From NCBI GenBank assembly GCA_040754395.1, contig JBFMCL010000016.1, forward strand, positions 1-64,000: a stretch of 64,000 bases of DNA, read 5' to 3'. This document shows, in pieces, positions 42,410 through 53,191 of the stretch; positions within the stretch are counted from its first letter, which is position 1; the number at the start of each line of letters is the position of its first letter. Source of the stretch: Nitrospirota bacterium (GTDB taxonomy: Bacteria > Nitrospirota > Thermodesulfovibrionia > Thermodesulfovibrionales > SM23-35). The position numbers and the translations under genes were made by a program. The notes beneath the pieces were generated by a model. It was given only the letters and a program-made list of their open reading frames with translations. It had not been told where the DNA came from and did not search any database.

Positions 42410-43398
42410 TCATCTCATGACGTACAGGAGCATAATATTGGTAATGTACACCATTACGATCATGATGGTATCCCATGCCAGAAAAAGGGGTTTTTTCGTC
42501 GCACGGCACGTCAGGCCGATAACCGCGATAGTCATCATGATGATCGCTGACTGGGCGGAAATAATATGATCCGGACTAGCGGCCCCTGGGTAAAGAAGAT
42601 ATCATCGATTGCCAGAATGAAAATATTGAAGATGTTGCTTCCGAAGAGATTGCCGATGGCAAGGCCTACTGCGTCAATTTTCATTGCAGAAAGGGACACG
42701 ACCACCTCGGGGAGGGATGTAGCTATTGCGATAAAGATATTTCCCACAAAGGTCTGACCGAGACCCGTCTGTTCGGCAATGCCTTCTCCGATTGCCGGCA
42801 GGAACGTTGCGGCTACAATCACAATAACAGCGTTGATGCTGTATTTGATGACCGCATCTCTTGTAGAAATGTCCTCGTATTTAAGTTCAGCAGCTTTCTC
42901 TTTCAGCGCCTCGGCAATAAGCCTTTTCTCATACTGATAGACAAACCGCATTGCAACCAGATAGATGATGATGAAGACGATGCTGTAAGGGCCGATCCAT
43001 CCGAAAGGTGCTACTTCTTTCCCCATATAGATGCTTAAAGAAACAATCCCTATGAGGAGTATGCCAAAGGCTGCAGCAAGTATATTGCCCTAATGTGCCT
43101 TCGTTGATATGGGCATAACCCGGTAATTGGCATCCAGAATGGAAATGATCAGCATATTGAAGACACAGCTCCCGAGCACATCCCCGATCGCAATGTTCGG
43201 AACTCCCGCAAAGGTAACGGCGCTGATCCCTGTGACAAGTTCGGGGAGTGACGTAACTGATGCGATAAGCACCATTCCTATCCAGGCTCTGCCAAGTCCG
43301 GTCTTTTCCGCGATAATATCTCCATACCTCGAGAGCTTTGCCCCCGCGTAGATGATCAGTCCTGTGCAGATGAAAAAGCCTGTCCAGAGAAGTATCAT
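42410..43398 (-). pseudogene. Calcium/sodium exchanger (CaCA family), broken by an amber codon and a frameshift
   Basis: Three pieces together give a normal CaCA exchanger of about 329 residues with both alpha repeats: [16 protein letters not shown] in the first half and ATSLPEVVVSLSAM...GNLFGSNIFNI in the second. An in-frame TAG at 43090-43092 falls between ISTKAH and GNILAAAFGILLIG, where a CAG Gln codon would fit. A second lesion at the CCCC run 42583-42586 shifts the frame, and the tail ASPDHIISAQSAIIMMTIAVIG continues in the other frame. The gene starts inside the stop of the KefB-like gene (ATGA overlap). Two independent lesions favour a decaying gene, but sequencing error in this region is an alternative. 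Confidence 0.8.
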
Positions 43399-45386
43399 GG
43401 TCCCCCCCTGAAATATGACAGCGCATTGTTGATGTTTTCCCTGTCCCCGGTGAAGAGCAAAAAATCTCCTTTTTTCAGCCTGAAATCAGGCTCGGGATTT
43501 GTATAAACCGTTTTCCCTCTTCTTACCGCGATTATAGTCACTCCGGTTTTTTTTCTGACCTGCAGATCTTTGATCGTCTTTTCATCGATATGGGATCCCT
43601 CTTCCACCCTGTATCCGTCGATTTCTATTTCGGGAAGCCATTCATACTTATCGAACAGGTGTCTTCTCGGCACTTCAACACTTCGCAGTGCAGTGTAACT
43701 GTTGCTCCTTATTTTTTCAACCATGGTGAGAATTGCGTTTCTCGGGAAACTGTACCGGTGCAGCACCCGTGAAAAAATCTCTATGGATGTTTCAAACTCT
43801 TCAGGGATAACCTCGTCAGCTCCCAGTGATTTGAGGTCATCCACTTCAATGAGATAACGGGTCCTTACGATGATATAAATATGCGGGTTCGCATGTCTTG
43901 CTATTGAAACGATCCTCCTCGTCGAGACCGGATCAGAAATCGCTATCACCAGAAGCCTTGCCTTTTCTACGCTCAGTTTATGGAGTATTTCCTGACTCGT
44001 CCCGTCTCCGTAATAAATCGGTTCACCCTTTTTCCTCATCTCCCGCACAGTATCACTGTTCATCTCAAGTACCGCATAGGGAATCTCCGCCTCTTTCAAC
44101 ACCCTTGCGAGATTTTTGCCGTTCAGACCGAATCCGATGATAATGACATGGTCGTGCTTTCGCCGCGGAGTTCCGTCAACGGCCTCTGAAAACCTTTTTC
44201 TGCTCAGTCTCCTGAGCATAGTTCTTGAGGACAACCATTCGGCTGCAGATGGAGCAACCTGCAATAAGAAAGGGGTAGCAATCATTGTGACGACTGAAGA
44301 TGCAAGGAAAATCTGATAGAATTCTTCCTCAACAAGTCCTGACGCCTTTCCCGCCACAGCAAGCACAAACGAAAACTCGCCTATCTGTGCAAGACCAAGC
44401 CCTACGAGTACGGAAGATCTCAGGGAAGACCCAATCATCATGGCAGCTGCGGTACCGGTGGTCACTTTCATGATGAATATCACTATGACAACCTGTCCAA
44501 TCCGGAAGACATTCTCCAGCACAAAGCCGGTATCCATCAGCATGCCGATGGATACGAAAAAAAGCCCCATGAAGCTGTCCTTGAACGGCAGTATGTCTGA
44601 TATCGCCTGATGGGCGTATTCTGACTCTGATATGACAAGTCCTGCGAGAAAGGCCCCGAGGGCAAGGGAGAGTCCGAATTTTGATGTCAGGAGAGCGATA
44701 CCGAGACAGAGAAGAATAATCGTGGTTAAGAAAAGCTCCCGGCTTTTGGTTCGAACAACCTGATGAAGCAGCGCAGGGACTATCCATCGTGCACTCAGCA
44801 ATACCACCACTATTATCAGCGCTGCATTGCCCATCTTGATGCCCACATCGAGAATATCGATGCTGCTTCCGGACAATACCGGAACAAGAAGCATGAGCGG
44901 CACAATGCAGATGTCCTGGAAAATAAGGATACCGACCATGATGTGGCCATGAGGAGAGTCTATTTCACCCCGTTCGACAAGGAGTTTCAGGACAATCGCA
45001 GTGCTGCTCAGGGCATAAAGAAAACCGAAGAAAACTGACTTATTGACATTTCCTATCGCGATATACGTGGCAGAGGCCGATAGGATAATGGTAAGCAAAA
45101 CCTGCGCTCCGCCTCCGCCGATTACAGCTTTTTTGATCCTGATAAGCTTTGTTAAGGAGAATTCGATACCGATTGTGAAGAGCAGGAGAATCACGCCGAT
45201 TTCCGCAAGTATTTGTATAAAGTGAACGTCCTTGATTAACCCGACACCATGGGGACCTATGATAATTCCTGCAACAATAAACCCGATAAGCGAGGGCATT
45301 TTGAGCCGGTAAAGCAGCAGGATAACCGCTGCAGATGCAATAAAAATGACTTCAAGGGATTTGAGAAATTCAAATTCTATCGTCAT
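43395..45386 (-). CDS. KefB/KefC-type monovalent cation:proton antiporter (CPA2) with TrkA domains
   Basis: The 663-residue protein has an N-terminal CPA2 exchanger domain of about 12-13 TM helices (about 1-390). A TrkA-N (RCK) nucleotide-binding domain ([18 protein letters not shown], about 415-540) and a TrkA-C domain at the end (about 575-660) follow. It should export K+ or Na+ in exchange for H+ under control of a bound nucleotide. The start has no clear ribosome site. The gene is translationally coupled to the broken exchanger downstream. Confidence 0.92.
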   Translation of the reverse strand: MTIEFEFLKSLEVIFIASAAVILLLYRLKMPSLIGFIVAGIIIGPHGVGLIKDVHFIQILAEIGVILLLFTIGIEFSLTKLIRIKKAVIGGGGAQVLLTIILSASATYIAIGNVNKSVFFGFLYALSSTAIVLKLLVERGEIDSPHGHIMVGILIFQDICIVPLMLLVPVLSGSSIDILDVGIKMGNAALIIVVVLLSARWIVPALLHQVVRTKSRELFLTTIILLCLGIALLTSKFGLSLALGAFLAGLVISESEYAHQAISDILPFKDSFMGLFFVSIGMLMDTGFVLENVFRIGQVVIVIFIMKVTTGTAAAMMIGSSLRSSVLVGLGLAQIGEFSFVLAVAGKASGLVEEEFYQIFLASSVVTMIATPFLLQVAPSAAEWLSSRTMLRRLSRKRFSEAVDGTPRRKHDHVIIIGFGLNGKNLARVLKEAEIPYAVLEMNSDTVREMRKKGEPIYYGDGTSQEILHKLSVEKARLLVIAISDPVSTRRIVSIARHANPHIYIIVRTRYLIEVDDLKSLGADEVIPEEFETSIEIFSRVLHRYSFPRNAILTMVEKIRSNSYTALRSVEVPRRHLFDKYEWLPEIEIDGYRVEEGSHIDEKTIKDLQVRKKTGVTIIAVRRGKTVYTNPEPDFRLKKGDFLLFTGDRENINNALSYFRGGP

Positions 45387-45628
45387 TCTATAAAGGAAAA
45401 GTTATGGACTATTTCCCGGGACGGTATTCGCCATGAGAAGGTACCCTGAAACAGGGCCTTAACCGCGTGAAACTCCGGCTTCTCGAGAGAAGCAAAACCG
45501 GATCTGTTACATGCACAAAATGCCGTCATATTCCGATGCTGAAACGGTTTTTTTCTCACCCTTACCTGTAATATGGTGGATTTGTTATCTTTTCTTCAGA
45601 TTCTTGGAGAATCCCTCAGCAATGCACA
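45387..45628. other. 242-bp gap with a stem-loop, no gene seen
   Basis: The gap upstream of the KefB-like gene contains a stem GCTTCTC/GAGAAGC (45478-45493) inside a CCGG-CCGG pairing and a separate CCCTG-AAA-CAGGG stem (45444-45456). I could not match it to a known riboswitch. Confidence 0.35.
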
Positions 45629-46327
45629 TTACAGATGACTGATCTCATCCGTCTTTTCCTCACCTTTTATCTTTTTCTCAAGATAATCCTTTGCCACATC
45701 CCTGCCGCCAAGCCCGAATGCAAGAGAAATCGCAAAAACAACACCCCCGAAAATCACCGCAAAGGCAATGATTATTGTTTCCCTGCCGATTCCGAGCTGT
45801 TCCAGCGCCATGGTAACGGCGAGAAGAAAAATGGTCAGTTTGACAAATCTCGCCATCATGCCTGACAGCTTGAATCCGGCATTCACGGAGGCGATCAGCG
45901 CTGCACGTCCGAGAAAATTACTGAGAAAATACCCGAGAAACAGGATCAGTGCGGCAACGAAAACATTCGGCAGATACAGGATGAACCTTTCGAGTATCCG
46001 CTCAATAACAGGGACATTCAGTGAACGCAGTGAGAGGATTATAAAACTTATGATGGTTATCCACCCGATAATTTTTGAGAGGATAACTGAAACGGGCTCC
46101 CTGACCCCTCCTTTCTGCATCATTTCAACCATACCGGACTTCTCCGAAAATTTATCGAGTTTAATTGCTCTGAAAAGTCTCAGGAACACCGATTTGAGAA
46201 TCACGCTGAGAACCAATCCCGCAACCAGAACAAGGACGGACGTCAGGACATCGGGAAGAAATTCCACTACCCTTTCAAGAAATCTATCAAATGGTTCGAC
46301 AATCACTCTATCCAGAAAACCGTTCAT
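45629..46327 (-). CDS. MscS-related conserved TM-helix protein
   Basis: The 232-residue protein has four TM helices in two repeats, each with the TM_helix signature seen in small-conductance channel relatives (LPDVLTSVLVLVAGLVLS and LPNVFVAALILFLGYFLS). It ends with the pore-like FGLGGRDVAKDYLEK. The cytoplasmic beta domain of true MscS channels is absent, so mechanosensitive gating is uncertain; CmpX-type proteins have this layout. An AAAGGAGG site precedes the ATG. It lies 15 bp downstream of the glycosyltransferase gene and probably shares its transcript. Confidence 0.8.
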   Translation of the reverse strand: MNGFLDRVIVEPFDRFLERVVEFLPDVLTSVLVLVAGLVLSVILKSVFLRLFRAIKLDKFSEKSGMVEMMQKGGVREPVSVILSKIIGWITIISFIILSLRSLNVPVIERILERFILYLPNVFVAALILFLGYFLSNFLGRAALIASVNAGFKLSGMMARFVKLTIFLLAVTMALEQLGIGRETIIIAFAVIFGGVVFAISLAFGLGGRDVAKDYLEKKIKGEEKTDEISHL

Positions 46328-46342
46328 TCATGCCTCCTTTCA

Positions 46343-47602
46343 TTAACTCCACCTGTTCAATAAAAAGCTTTTATGTTCCTCGAAACTCAAACTCAATTTG
46401 TCGATCTTCTCCTCAACTTCTGCAGCGCTGCATTCCCATGTCTCAATGACAAATGAGGCGACTCTTCCTATATACAATGGGGTAAGTGACTTCAGCAGGT
46501 GTTCCCTGTTCAGCACCTTGCTGTGCGCTGCAAGTGCAAAGCTGTAAATAATCTCTACCCATATTTCATCCGGGATATGGAAATCAGTCTTCTGCATGAC
46601 ATCCGTCTTGTGCAGAAACCTCATGACCTCATCCGGCATAAAGCCCTTCCATATATCGTGCAATTCCCGTATACCAAGCCTGAACTTGTCAATCATTCTG
46701 TCGAGGTTTACCGCCACCGGTTCAAGTCCTACCGCGTACTGGAACCCGAAGGTTGGCACCCCCTCGGAACCTTTGACCGCCTTCCATGCATCAGCATATG
46801 TCTCCATCAGTTCAAAGGTTGCGCCGACGACCTGATAGAGCATAGCGCTGAGATCTGCTCCCGGATCCTTCGGATCATGGATCTTTGCGCCGAGGAATGC
46901 CTGGCATACCTTGAATTGGTTAGCAACTGCAGTTGTTGTCATCCATATGTCTATTCCGTACCTTGCCACATCAGTTTCCCAGACATCCTTTTCCAGATAA
47001 TATTCTGCAAGCTTTCCGGAAAATCCGAAGTCTCCTCCGATAGGCTGTCGTATTCTCCTGCCATATAATGCCCTTGTCAGAGGGTAGATAATGCTGTTTG
47101 TTATTGTCCCGTCGTATTTATGCCTGTGATAAAGGGGTGCAACGTAATCAAATCCCCCCTCGATCAGGGGCTTTATCAGAAGCTCGATCCATTCGGGCGT
47201 AATGCTTCTGAGGTCCGAATCGACCACTGCGCATGCCTTCACGTTCAGGTTGCTGGCAATCGCGAAGATCGTTCTGAACGCGCTCCCTTTTCCGGGAATC
47301 CCGTGGTACGGCGTGGCTATCTTGAATACCGGCCCGACTTTATGATGGAGAAGGATTGCCTGGAAATCCTCCACAGTGGTTTTCTCGACAACCTCAGTTG
47401 TGCCATCGCTCGATCCACCGTCTGAATTCACCAGCACAGACTTCCTGTTCGGGAAATATTTTGCCAGTCCCGCCTGCACTGCCTTCACCACATGGCCTAT
47501 CGTAGATGCATTGTTGTAGCTTGGGATGCCGACCAGAATATCGGCTTCCTGTATTTTCTCAATCTCTTCCTGTATCTCTTTTTTTATCATGACTCCTTCC
47601 AT
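46343..47602 (-). CDS. GT81-like glycosyltransferase, possible glucosylglycerate synthase
   Basis: The 419-residue soluble protein has a GT-A fold. It shows the start VGIPSYNNASTIGHVV, a DxD-type VVDSDLRS motif, and the large conserved block VAPLYHRHKYDGTITNSIIYPLTRALYG. These are characteristic of the GT81-like group that includes glucosyl(-3-phospho)glycerate synthases. Such enzymes make the compatible solute glucosylglycerate. I prefer the ATG preceded by AAAGGGTGAAG; a GTG two codons earlier and an ATG four codons later are alternatives. The gene sits next to trehalose genes and ion transporters, which fits osmoprotection. The exact acceptor is inferred. Confidence 0.75.
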   Translation of the reverse strand: MEGVMIKKEIQEEIEKIQEADILVGIPSYNNASTIGHVVKAVQAGLAKYFPNRKSVLVNSDGGSSDGTTEVVEKTTVEDFQAILLHHKVGPVFKIATPYHGIPGKGSAFRTIFAIASNLNVKACAVVDSDLRSITPEWIELLIKPLIEGGFDYVAPLYHRHKYDGTITNSIIYPLTRALYGRRIRQPIGGDFGFSGKLAEYYLEKDVWETDVARYGIDIWMTTTAVANQFKVCQAFLGAKIHDPKDPGADLSAMLYQVVGATFELMETYADAWKAVKGSEGVPTFGFQYAVGLEPVAVNLDRMIDKFRLGIRELHDIWKGFMPDEVMRFLHKTDVMQKTDFHIPDEIWVEIIYSFALAAHSKVLNREHLLKSLTPLYIGRVASFVIETWECSAAEVEEKIDKLSLSFEEHKSFLLNRWS

Positions 47603-47709
47603 CTTCACCCTTTGTTTGTCCTGTTATGATTCCTTTCACTGATGCATCCGTGTTTTCCGCCATTTCCTAATTTATATCATAAAACCCACGGGTATGCGAC
47701 ATCTCCCCC

Positions 47710-50700
47710 TCATGCTGTTTCCTGCGAAGGGTAAATCCTCTCCAGCATGGCAACCGGGAAGTTGGCAAATACCTCCGAAAGATACAATGAGGTAGCATCC
47801 TTATGCGTATGAGCCTTTATCACCTCATCGGTAAAAATATTGCGATACAGGGCGCCTGGCTCCGCAATAGGTACGATCACGAACGAATTGCCCCAGACCA
47901 CTTCACCAAAGGGAAGGTCATCCTGCCCGGAGATGAGTTGTGTCAGAAATCTCGGGGCAACCGCAATCAATCGTGCGTTTCCGAGTCTTCTGGCAAAGGC
48001 GCATACATTGTCAGCGCGGCTGCCCATTGCCTCAAGGGGGATATATTCCCCTTTCTCAAAAAGTTCCCGGTTTTCCCTCCGGTAATTCAGCGCCCTGATC
48101 GTGACAAACAACTTAACCTTTCCGTCTTCTTTATTCACCGTCAGATCCCTTGCAAGTTCATGCAGGGCACTTGCAGACTCTCGTGTCTTGAGCTCTTTGA
48201 GCGCCTCCATTCTCCTGGTGAAATCCACCGGTCTCCGGTTGTCAGGATCCACGAGGCTGAAATCCCAGAACTCCGTCCCCTGGTAAAAATCCGGAATGCC
48301 GGGAGAAGTTATTTTGAGAAGCACCTGGGACAGCGAATTGAACATGCCGAAACAGGAAATTCTCTTCTGGAAGGGAACAAAATCAGACAGGAACTGATTG
48401 TCGTCCGTACCGTCCAGAACCAAATCCACAAAGATCATGAAGGCTTCTTCATATATGGTATTGGGACTGATCCAGCTTGTATTGACCTTTGCCTCCCGTG
48501 CCGCCTTCAGCATGTATGCCCTGATCCTGCGTCTGAACATATCCTTTTCAGCACCGTCCATCTTGCCGGCCGGCCATGCCCCGATAAGCGTCTGATACAG
48601 AAGATATTCCTCGTTCAGGTCAGGAACCATTTGCCCCTCAACAACCGGCTTTTTCCTTTTATTCAACCGTCGCCAGTAAGCCAGATGTTTTTTCCACTCA
48701 TCGGGAATCTCCGAGAGGACATTAATTCTTGCCCTCACATCTTCGCCCCGTTTTGTGTCATGTGTTGCAGTCGTGATGAGGGCATGGGGCCAGAATTTCA
48801 TCCGCTCGATGTTCTTTCCGTGAAACGTCTCGAGGGAAGTACCAAATCGTTCAGGACATCCTCCCACTTCATTGAGCGAAACCAGCCGGTTATAGACATA
48901 AAAGACCGTATCCTCAAAACCCTTTGCCATGACGGGTCCGGTAAGCTGCTGCAGCCTCATGACAAAATCAAGCCACTCTTTTTTGTCGATGTCAGCAAAA
49001 TTATCAGGATAATTCAGCAAAAGTATGTTCTTCAGAAAATCAAAGACAGATTCGCTGATCGCAGGGTTTTTGCGTTTCGCTTTTGAAATCGCAAATTCTA
49101 TGTATCTCCGGTCCCTGTCGTCAACACCTGCCTGGTCGATATACGTTCTGTACACCGGGAAAATAGCGATCACTTCCACGATTGCTGACGTGAGACTGTT
49201 GAGGGTAAAATCACGGGTATGCCTGTCCTTTTCGGAAAGCCTGTCCAGGTAATGTCCCAGGGTGTTGATTTCGCTTGACATCGCCACCTGCATGATCAGT
49301 TTCTTCTTCTCATAGACGATCTCCTGGAAATTCATCCTTGATTTCGTAAATCTTTCATAGATATCGTCGAACACCTTCGCGTTCCCTGTCCTGATGAATA
49401 TTCCGTTCAGCGCATTCAGAAAGACGTACCCGGTGGTGCTGAAAATCGTCCAGTCATCCGGCATCCTCTCCTCTTTCATGAGGATCTTCTCCCCGACTAT
49501 ATAAAAGGGTTTAAACTGCATATCCGAAGCTGTCAGGTCGTGGTACTGCTTCAGGATCTCATTCCTGAGTTCACGTCTCCTGTAAGGCAGCGCATTCTCT
49601 TTTTTCACACGTTCCGAGTAATGTAGCCGGGTCTGAAGAAAGCATTGTCGCTGCAGCTTCCGAAAGTACTCCGCAGGATTGTAAAGCCCGTCAGGATGAT
49701 CAATCCTCAACCCGGTAACTTTTCCCTGTCCGATAAGCTTCATGACAAGACTGTGGCTTTTCTCGAACACATCGGGATTCTCCATCCGGATTGCCGCAAG
49801 ACTGTTAATATCAAAGAACCTTCTGTAATTTATTTCCTCGGTTGCTACACGCCAGAAGGAAAGCCTGTATGCCTGGATCATGAGAAGCTCATCGAGAAGG
49901 TTAAAGCTTTCGGGATTACCCTTCGTGCCGTTGAACTCCCTGATATTGTTATCGATAAAGGATCTGATGTCCGGATTGTCCAGGTATATTTTTGCGATCC
50001 GCTTTTTTATAATCTCCTTCTCACGGTACCTTTCTGCAACTTTTTCGGGCTCGATTTCAGTGTAAAGGGGCAGATGCTCCAGTGCTGTAATTATGCTCAG
50101 CAACTCGACATACTCCGGATTATCCGGAGTCAGGATACGTTCGAGCTGATCAATCCGGTGCTTCAGAATATAAATATAGGTTTCTGGAATCACCGGAAAC
50201 CTGTGTTCATAATAATGAATGAAAAATGCGCCTGCCTCGTAAGCCAGCCTGATTTCCTGGGCTTCGAGAACGTCACCGTACTGGTTGCCCAGGATGGGAA
50301 TAAGTACCCTGTGTGTTAGGTCTTTTTTCAGGGGCCCCCAGTCTATATCGAAAAAGTCCGCATACCGGGAGCTTGTACCATTCTCAAGGATATCCTGCCA
50401 CCAGATGTTGTCTTTGCTGTCAATACACATATGGTTTGGGACAATGTCGAGTATCTGCCCCATCCCGTATTTGTGAAGTTCCCTGATAAGGGCATTATAC
50501 TCCTGCTCAGTGCCGACCTCGGGGTTCAATGCAGTCGGGTCAACGATATCGTATCCGTGCAGGCTTCCTTCCTTCGCTCTGAAATAGGGTGATGCATACA
50601 TGTCAGTAATGCCGAGATCATGCAGATACTGGATGATCCTTTTCGCATTCCTGAATCTGAACTGCGTATTGAACTGCAGTCTGTAAGTCGAAACCGGGAT

Positions 50701-50724
50701 CCTTGATACCAACAGCATTTCCAT
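47710..50724 (-). CDS. treY: Maltooligosyl trehalose synthase
   Basis: The 1004-residue GH13 enzyme converts the reducing-end alpha-1,4 bond of maltooligosaccharides to an alpha,alpha-1,1 bond. It starts VSRIPVSTYRLQFNTQF and shows the GH13 motifs DIVPNHM, GLRIDHPDGLYNP (nucleophile Asp), YIVGEKILMKEE (acid Glu) and TATHDTKRGEDVRARI. At about 1000 residues it is longer than many TreY proteins. The ATG at 50724 is far from an AGAGGA element; an in-frame ATT three codons upstream has better spacing but is an unlikely start. It is the last gene of the glucan operon. Confidence 0.93.
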   Translation of the reverse strand: MEMLLVSRIPVSTYRLQFNTQFRFRNAKRIIQYLHDLGITDMYASPYFRAKEGSLHGYDIVDPTALNPEVGTEQEYNALIRELHKYGMGQILDIVPNHMCIDSKDNIWWQDILENGTSSRYADFFDIDWGPLKKDLTHRVLIPILGNQYGDVLEAQEIRLAYEAGAFFIHYYEHRFPVIPETYIYILKHRIDQLERILTPDNPEYVELLSIITALEHLPLYTEIEPEKVAERYREKEIIKKRIAKIYLDNPDIRSFIDNNIREFNGTKGNPESFNLLDELLMIQAYRLSFWRVATEEINYRRFFDINSLAAIRMENPDVFEKSHSLVMKLIGQGKVTGLRIDHPDGLYNPAEYFRKLQRQCFLQTRLHYSERVKKENALPYRRRELRNEILKQYHDLTASDMQFKPFYIVGEKILMKEERMPDDWTIFSTTGYVFLNALNGIFIRTGNAKVFDDIYERFTKSRMNFQEIVYEKKKLIMQVAMSSEINTLGHYLDRLSEKDRHTRDFTLNSLTSAIVEVIAIFPVYRTYIDQAGVDDRDRRYIEFAISKAKRKNPAISESVFDFLKNILLLNYPDNFADIDKKEWLDFVMRLQQLTGPVMAKGFEDTVFYVYNRLVSLNEVGGCPERFGTSLETFHGKNIERMKFWPHALITTATHDTKRGEDVRARINVLSEIPDEWKKHLAYWRRLNKRKKPVVEGQMVPDLNEEYLLYQTLIGAWPAGKMDGAEKDMFRRRIRAYMLKAAREAKVNTSWISPNTIYEEAFMIFVDLVLDGTDDNQFLSDFVPFQKRISCFGMFNSLSQVLLKITSPGIPDFYQGTEFWDFSLVDPDNRRPVDFTRRMEALKELKTRESASALHELARDLTVNKEDGKVKLFVTIRALNYRRENRELFEKGEYIPLEAMGSRADNVCAFARRLGNARLIAVAPRFLTQLISGQDDLPFGEVVWGNSFVIVPIAEPGALYRNIFTDEVIKAHTHKDATSLYLSEVFANFPVAMLERIYPSQETA

Positions 50725-50746
50725 ATTCTGAATGTTTTTTCCTCTT

Positions 50747-53191
50747 CTATTCCGACAGCACGGATGCGATGTTGAAAAAAAGCATCTCGCCCAGATATTT
50801 GAAATGATCAATCCACCGGATGGCATTCTCATCACCAGCTTGTGCCTTGGCGAGAAATGCGCGGTACGTGGTGCCCGCAATCCTGTAGAAGACGTTCTGG
50901 GTCTGCCAGAAATTCATTTCGACCGGCAGCAGTCTCACCAGCTCAAGCCCCTTCAGTATTTCCTGCATCAGACTGTCATCACTTGGGTTCTTCAGAAGGG
51001 CAGCTATCTGCTCCTCGAATTTTTTCCTTGCAGCGAACTCTATATCGACGGAATCCAGGACAACATGCCATTTTTTTATCTCACTGATCAGGTACTGTAT
51101 CCTCTCTGCATCAAGATGCGGCTCCATAAACGCCTTCCTGATGTCGAAATTGAGGGTAACCTCGGCAGCGGCAAAAAAGGCTTTTTTCAGAGGTATCCCT
51201 GTCTCCTTCAGGAAACTCATCAGGATCCTGTTATTCTCATACATCTGACGATAGGCGTTTTCGAATTCCTCAAGCGTCTTCTGGATGAGCGTATTGATGA
51301 TATTCCATTGCTCGTCCCTGAAAAGATTGGAGAGCGAGTAATTATGCATTCCAAAATGGTGATCCATGAGCCTCACGATATCCGCAAAGCTGCCCTTCTC
51401 AAACGTCGAGGATATTTCGTTCTTCATCGCACTGTAGGCAGCATGCCCGAGAAATGTCCTCACCCCGCCGCTGAGGGCATGCCCACCAAAATGCAGCACG
51501 CAGAAACTCACGGTCTCGGCTTCTCTGGTTATTGTAGACGATACCGATATCCTTCCTATCGCCAGCCTTGTCGCACCTGCCTCTATCCGGTAATAATCCT
51601 CCCTGCCGACACGATAACTGTTGATTACTGTTTCTTCTGCGTAGTCTTCGAAAAGCGAGCTGATCGCATAGTGTGCTCCCACTTTCTTGAGATCGATCAT
51701 GGCAGGTTTGACATACTTTTCATAAATCTGTGAACCGTTTTCGTGTTCGGGCATATTGCTCTTCGCCAAAGACAGCCTGACCTTAAAAGCTTCTTCAAGA
51801 CTGTCAGGGAAAATCTCCTCACAGAGCTGCACAGCCCTTCCCGCATACTGCATTACCTGAACGGTTTCGAGGCCGGAAAGCTCATCGAAAAACCAGCCGC
51901 AGCTGGTATACATAAGCATGGCATGCCTCTGAATCTCGAGGAGCTTCAGTACCGTAATCTCTTCCGAAGGGGTGAGTTCCCTTGTTGCATGCTCTGCAAA
52001 AAAGCGCTGCATCGAGTCCCGGGAACGGTCGAGAATCACCTCGATATATCTGTTGCGTGCCGCCCAGGGATATTGAAAATACTCCGAGGCAAGGTTTTCA
52101 TAGATTGCCGCGAGTCTGTCTCTCAGCCAGTCAAGCGCAGCTCGCAGCGGACCTCTCCATTCCTGATTCCACGACGGATAGCCTCCTGAATTACATCCGC
52201 AGTTGCTCTTCCAGCGCTCGACCCCGTGAATACAGCTCCATGACGAATTCTGGAATATTTCGACTTCATAGGTCGGAGGGTGTTTTTCGAGATATTCGCC
52301 ATAATTGGTTATTTGCGCAAGCCCGTTTTCCTCCAGATAATTCAGGGCATATGCGAGAGCCATATCACCAAACCGCTGATGGTGTCCATAGGTTTCGCCA
52401 TCCGTGGCGATGTTCAGCATCTGCGGCCATTGTCTGATATCGGAGAAACCGCTCAAAAGACGGTTTGCAAAACCTTCGCCCCGTTTCAGAAGACCTTCGA
52501 ACGCTACTGCCTGGGATATCGGCCCGTCATAAAAAAAGAGTGTGATCGACCGTCCCGAGGGGAGTCTGCACAGATAGGGCATGGTGGGATCGACCCGTGC
52601 CCCGCTCACGTCCCTCCACTTTCCGGTATTGATCTTCCTGACCCTCGACGCCTGGTGTGGCGCGAGAATAGTATAGACAATGCCGAGTTCGGAGAGGATT
52701 TCCAGGGTTGCGGTATCGACCGCGGTTTCCGCGAGCCACATTCCTTCAGGAGACCTTTTGAACCGGTATTCAAAATCCCTTATTCCCCACAAAATCTGTG
52801 TGCGCTTGTCCCTCTGGTTTGCCAAAGGCATAATGATATGGTTGTAAACCTGTGCAATGGCATTACCATGGCCGGAGCGCCATTGCATACTCTGCCGGTC
52901 TGATTCAAGAATTGCAGCATATAGTTCGGGAGAGTTCTTCTCGATCCATGAAAGCAGCGTCGGACCGATATTGAAGCTCGTTCTCGCGTAGTTGCTTACA
53001 ATATTGAGGATCTTCCCGTCGCCGTCAAGGTTTCTGGATGCAGAATTCGGCGCATAACATTCAGCAGAAATTCTCTCATTCCAGTCATGATAGGGATGCG
53101 CGGAATCCTGTATCTCGATTGCCTCAAGCCAGGGGTTTTCTCTTGGCGGCTGGTAGTAATGCCCGTGGATGCATACATATCTTTTTGACAT
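50747..53191 (-). CDS. GH57 glycoside hydrolase with DUF3536 domain
   Basis: The 814-residue protein opens with the GH57 signature (YVCIHGHYYQPPRENPW) and contains GMWLAETAVDTATLEIL, where the Glu fits the family nucleophile. The second half (about 400-800) resembles DUF3536. GH57 enzymes act on alpha-glucans as amylases, branching enzymes or amylopullulanases; the activity of this subgroup is not established. The ATG overlaps the treZ stop (TGATG), and treY follows 22 bp later. Its place inside a trehalose/glucan operon suggests it works on the same polymer. Confidence 0.85.
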   Translation of the reverse strand: MSKRYVCIHGHYYQPPRENPWLEAIEIQDSAHPYHDWNERISAECYAPNSASRNLDGDGKILNIVSNYARTSFNIGPTLLSWIEKNSPELYAAILESDRQSMQWRSGHGNAIAQVYNHIIMPLANQRDKRTQILWGIRDFEYRFKRSPEGMWLAETAVDTATLEILSELGIVYTILAPHQASRVRKINTGKWRDVSGARVDPTMPYLCRLPSGRSITLFFYDGPISQAVAFEGLLKRGEGFANRLLSGFSDIRQWPQMLNIATDGETYGHHQRFGDMALAYALNYLEENGLAQITNYGEYLEKHPPTYEVEIFQNSSWSCIHGVERWKSNCGCNSGGYPSWNQEWRGPLRAALDWLRDRLAAIYENLASEYFQYPWAARNRYIEVILDRSRDSMQRFFAEHATRELTPSEEITVLKLLEIQRHAMLMYTSCGWFFDELSGLETVQVMQYAGRAVQLCEEIFPDSLEEAFKVRLSLAKSNMPEHENGSQIYEKYVKPAMIDLKKVGAHYAISSLFEDYAEETVINSYRVGREDYYRIEAGATRLAIGRISVSSTITREAETVSFCVLHFGGHALSGGVRTFLGHAAYSAMKNEISSTFEKGSFADIVRLMDHHFGMHNYSLSNLFRDEQWNIINTLIQKTLEEFENAYRQMYENNRILMSFLKETGIPLKKAFFAAAEVTLNFDIRKAFMEPHLDAERIQYLISEIKKWHVVLDSVDIEFAARKKFEEQIAALLKNPSDDSLMQEILKGLELVRLLPVEMNFWQTQNVFYRIAGTTYRAFLAKAQAGDENAIRWIDHFKYLGEMLFFNIASVLSE

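Noticed and set aside
43090-43092. Amber codon read as pyrrolysine or another recoded residue
   Set aside because: The position lies in a loop between exchanger repeats where Gln fits, and a second frameshift exists in the same gene, so decay or error is simpler.
47803-49086. 427-codon plus-strand open frame
   Set aside because: It is antisense to treY, which has clear catalytic motifs; its composition is that of a shadow frame and it has no ribosome site or domain.
50732-51733. 333-codon plus-strand open frame
   Set aside because: It is antisense to the GH57 gene and shows no recognisable protein features.
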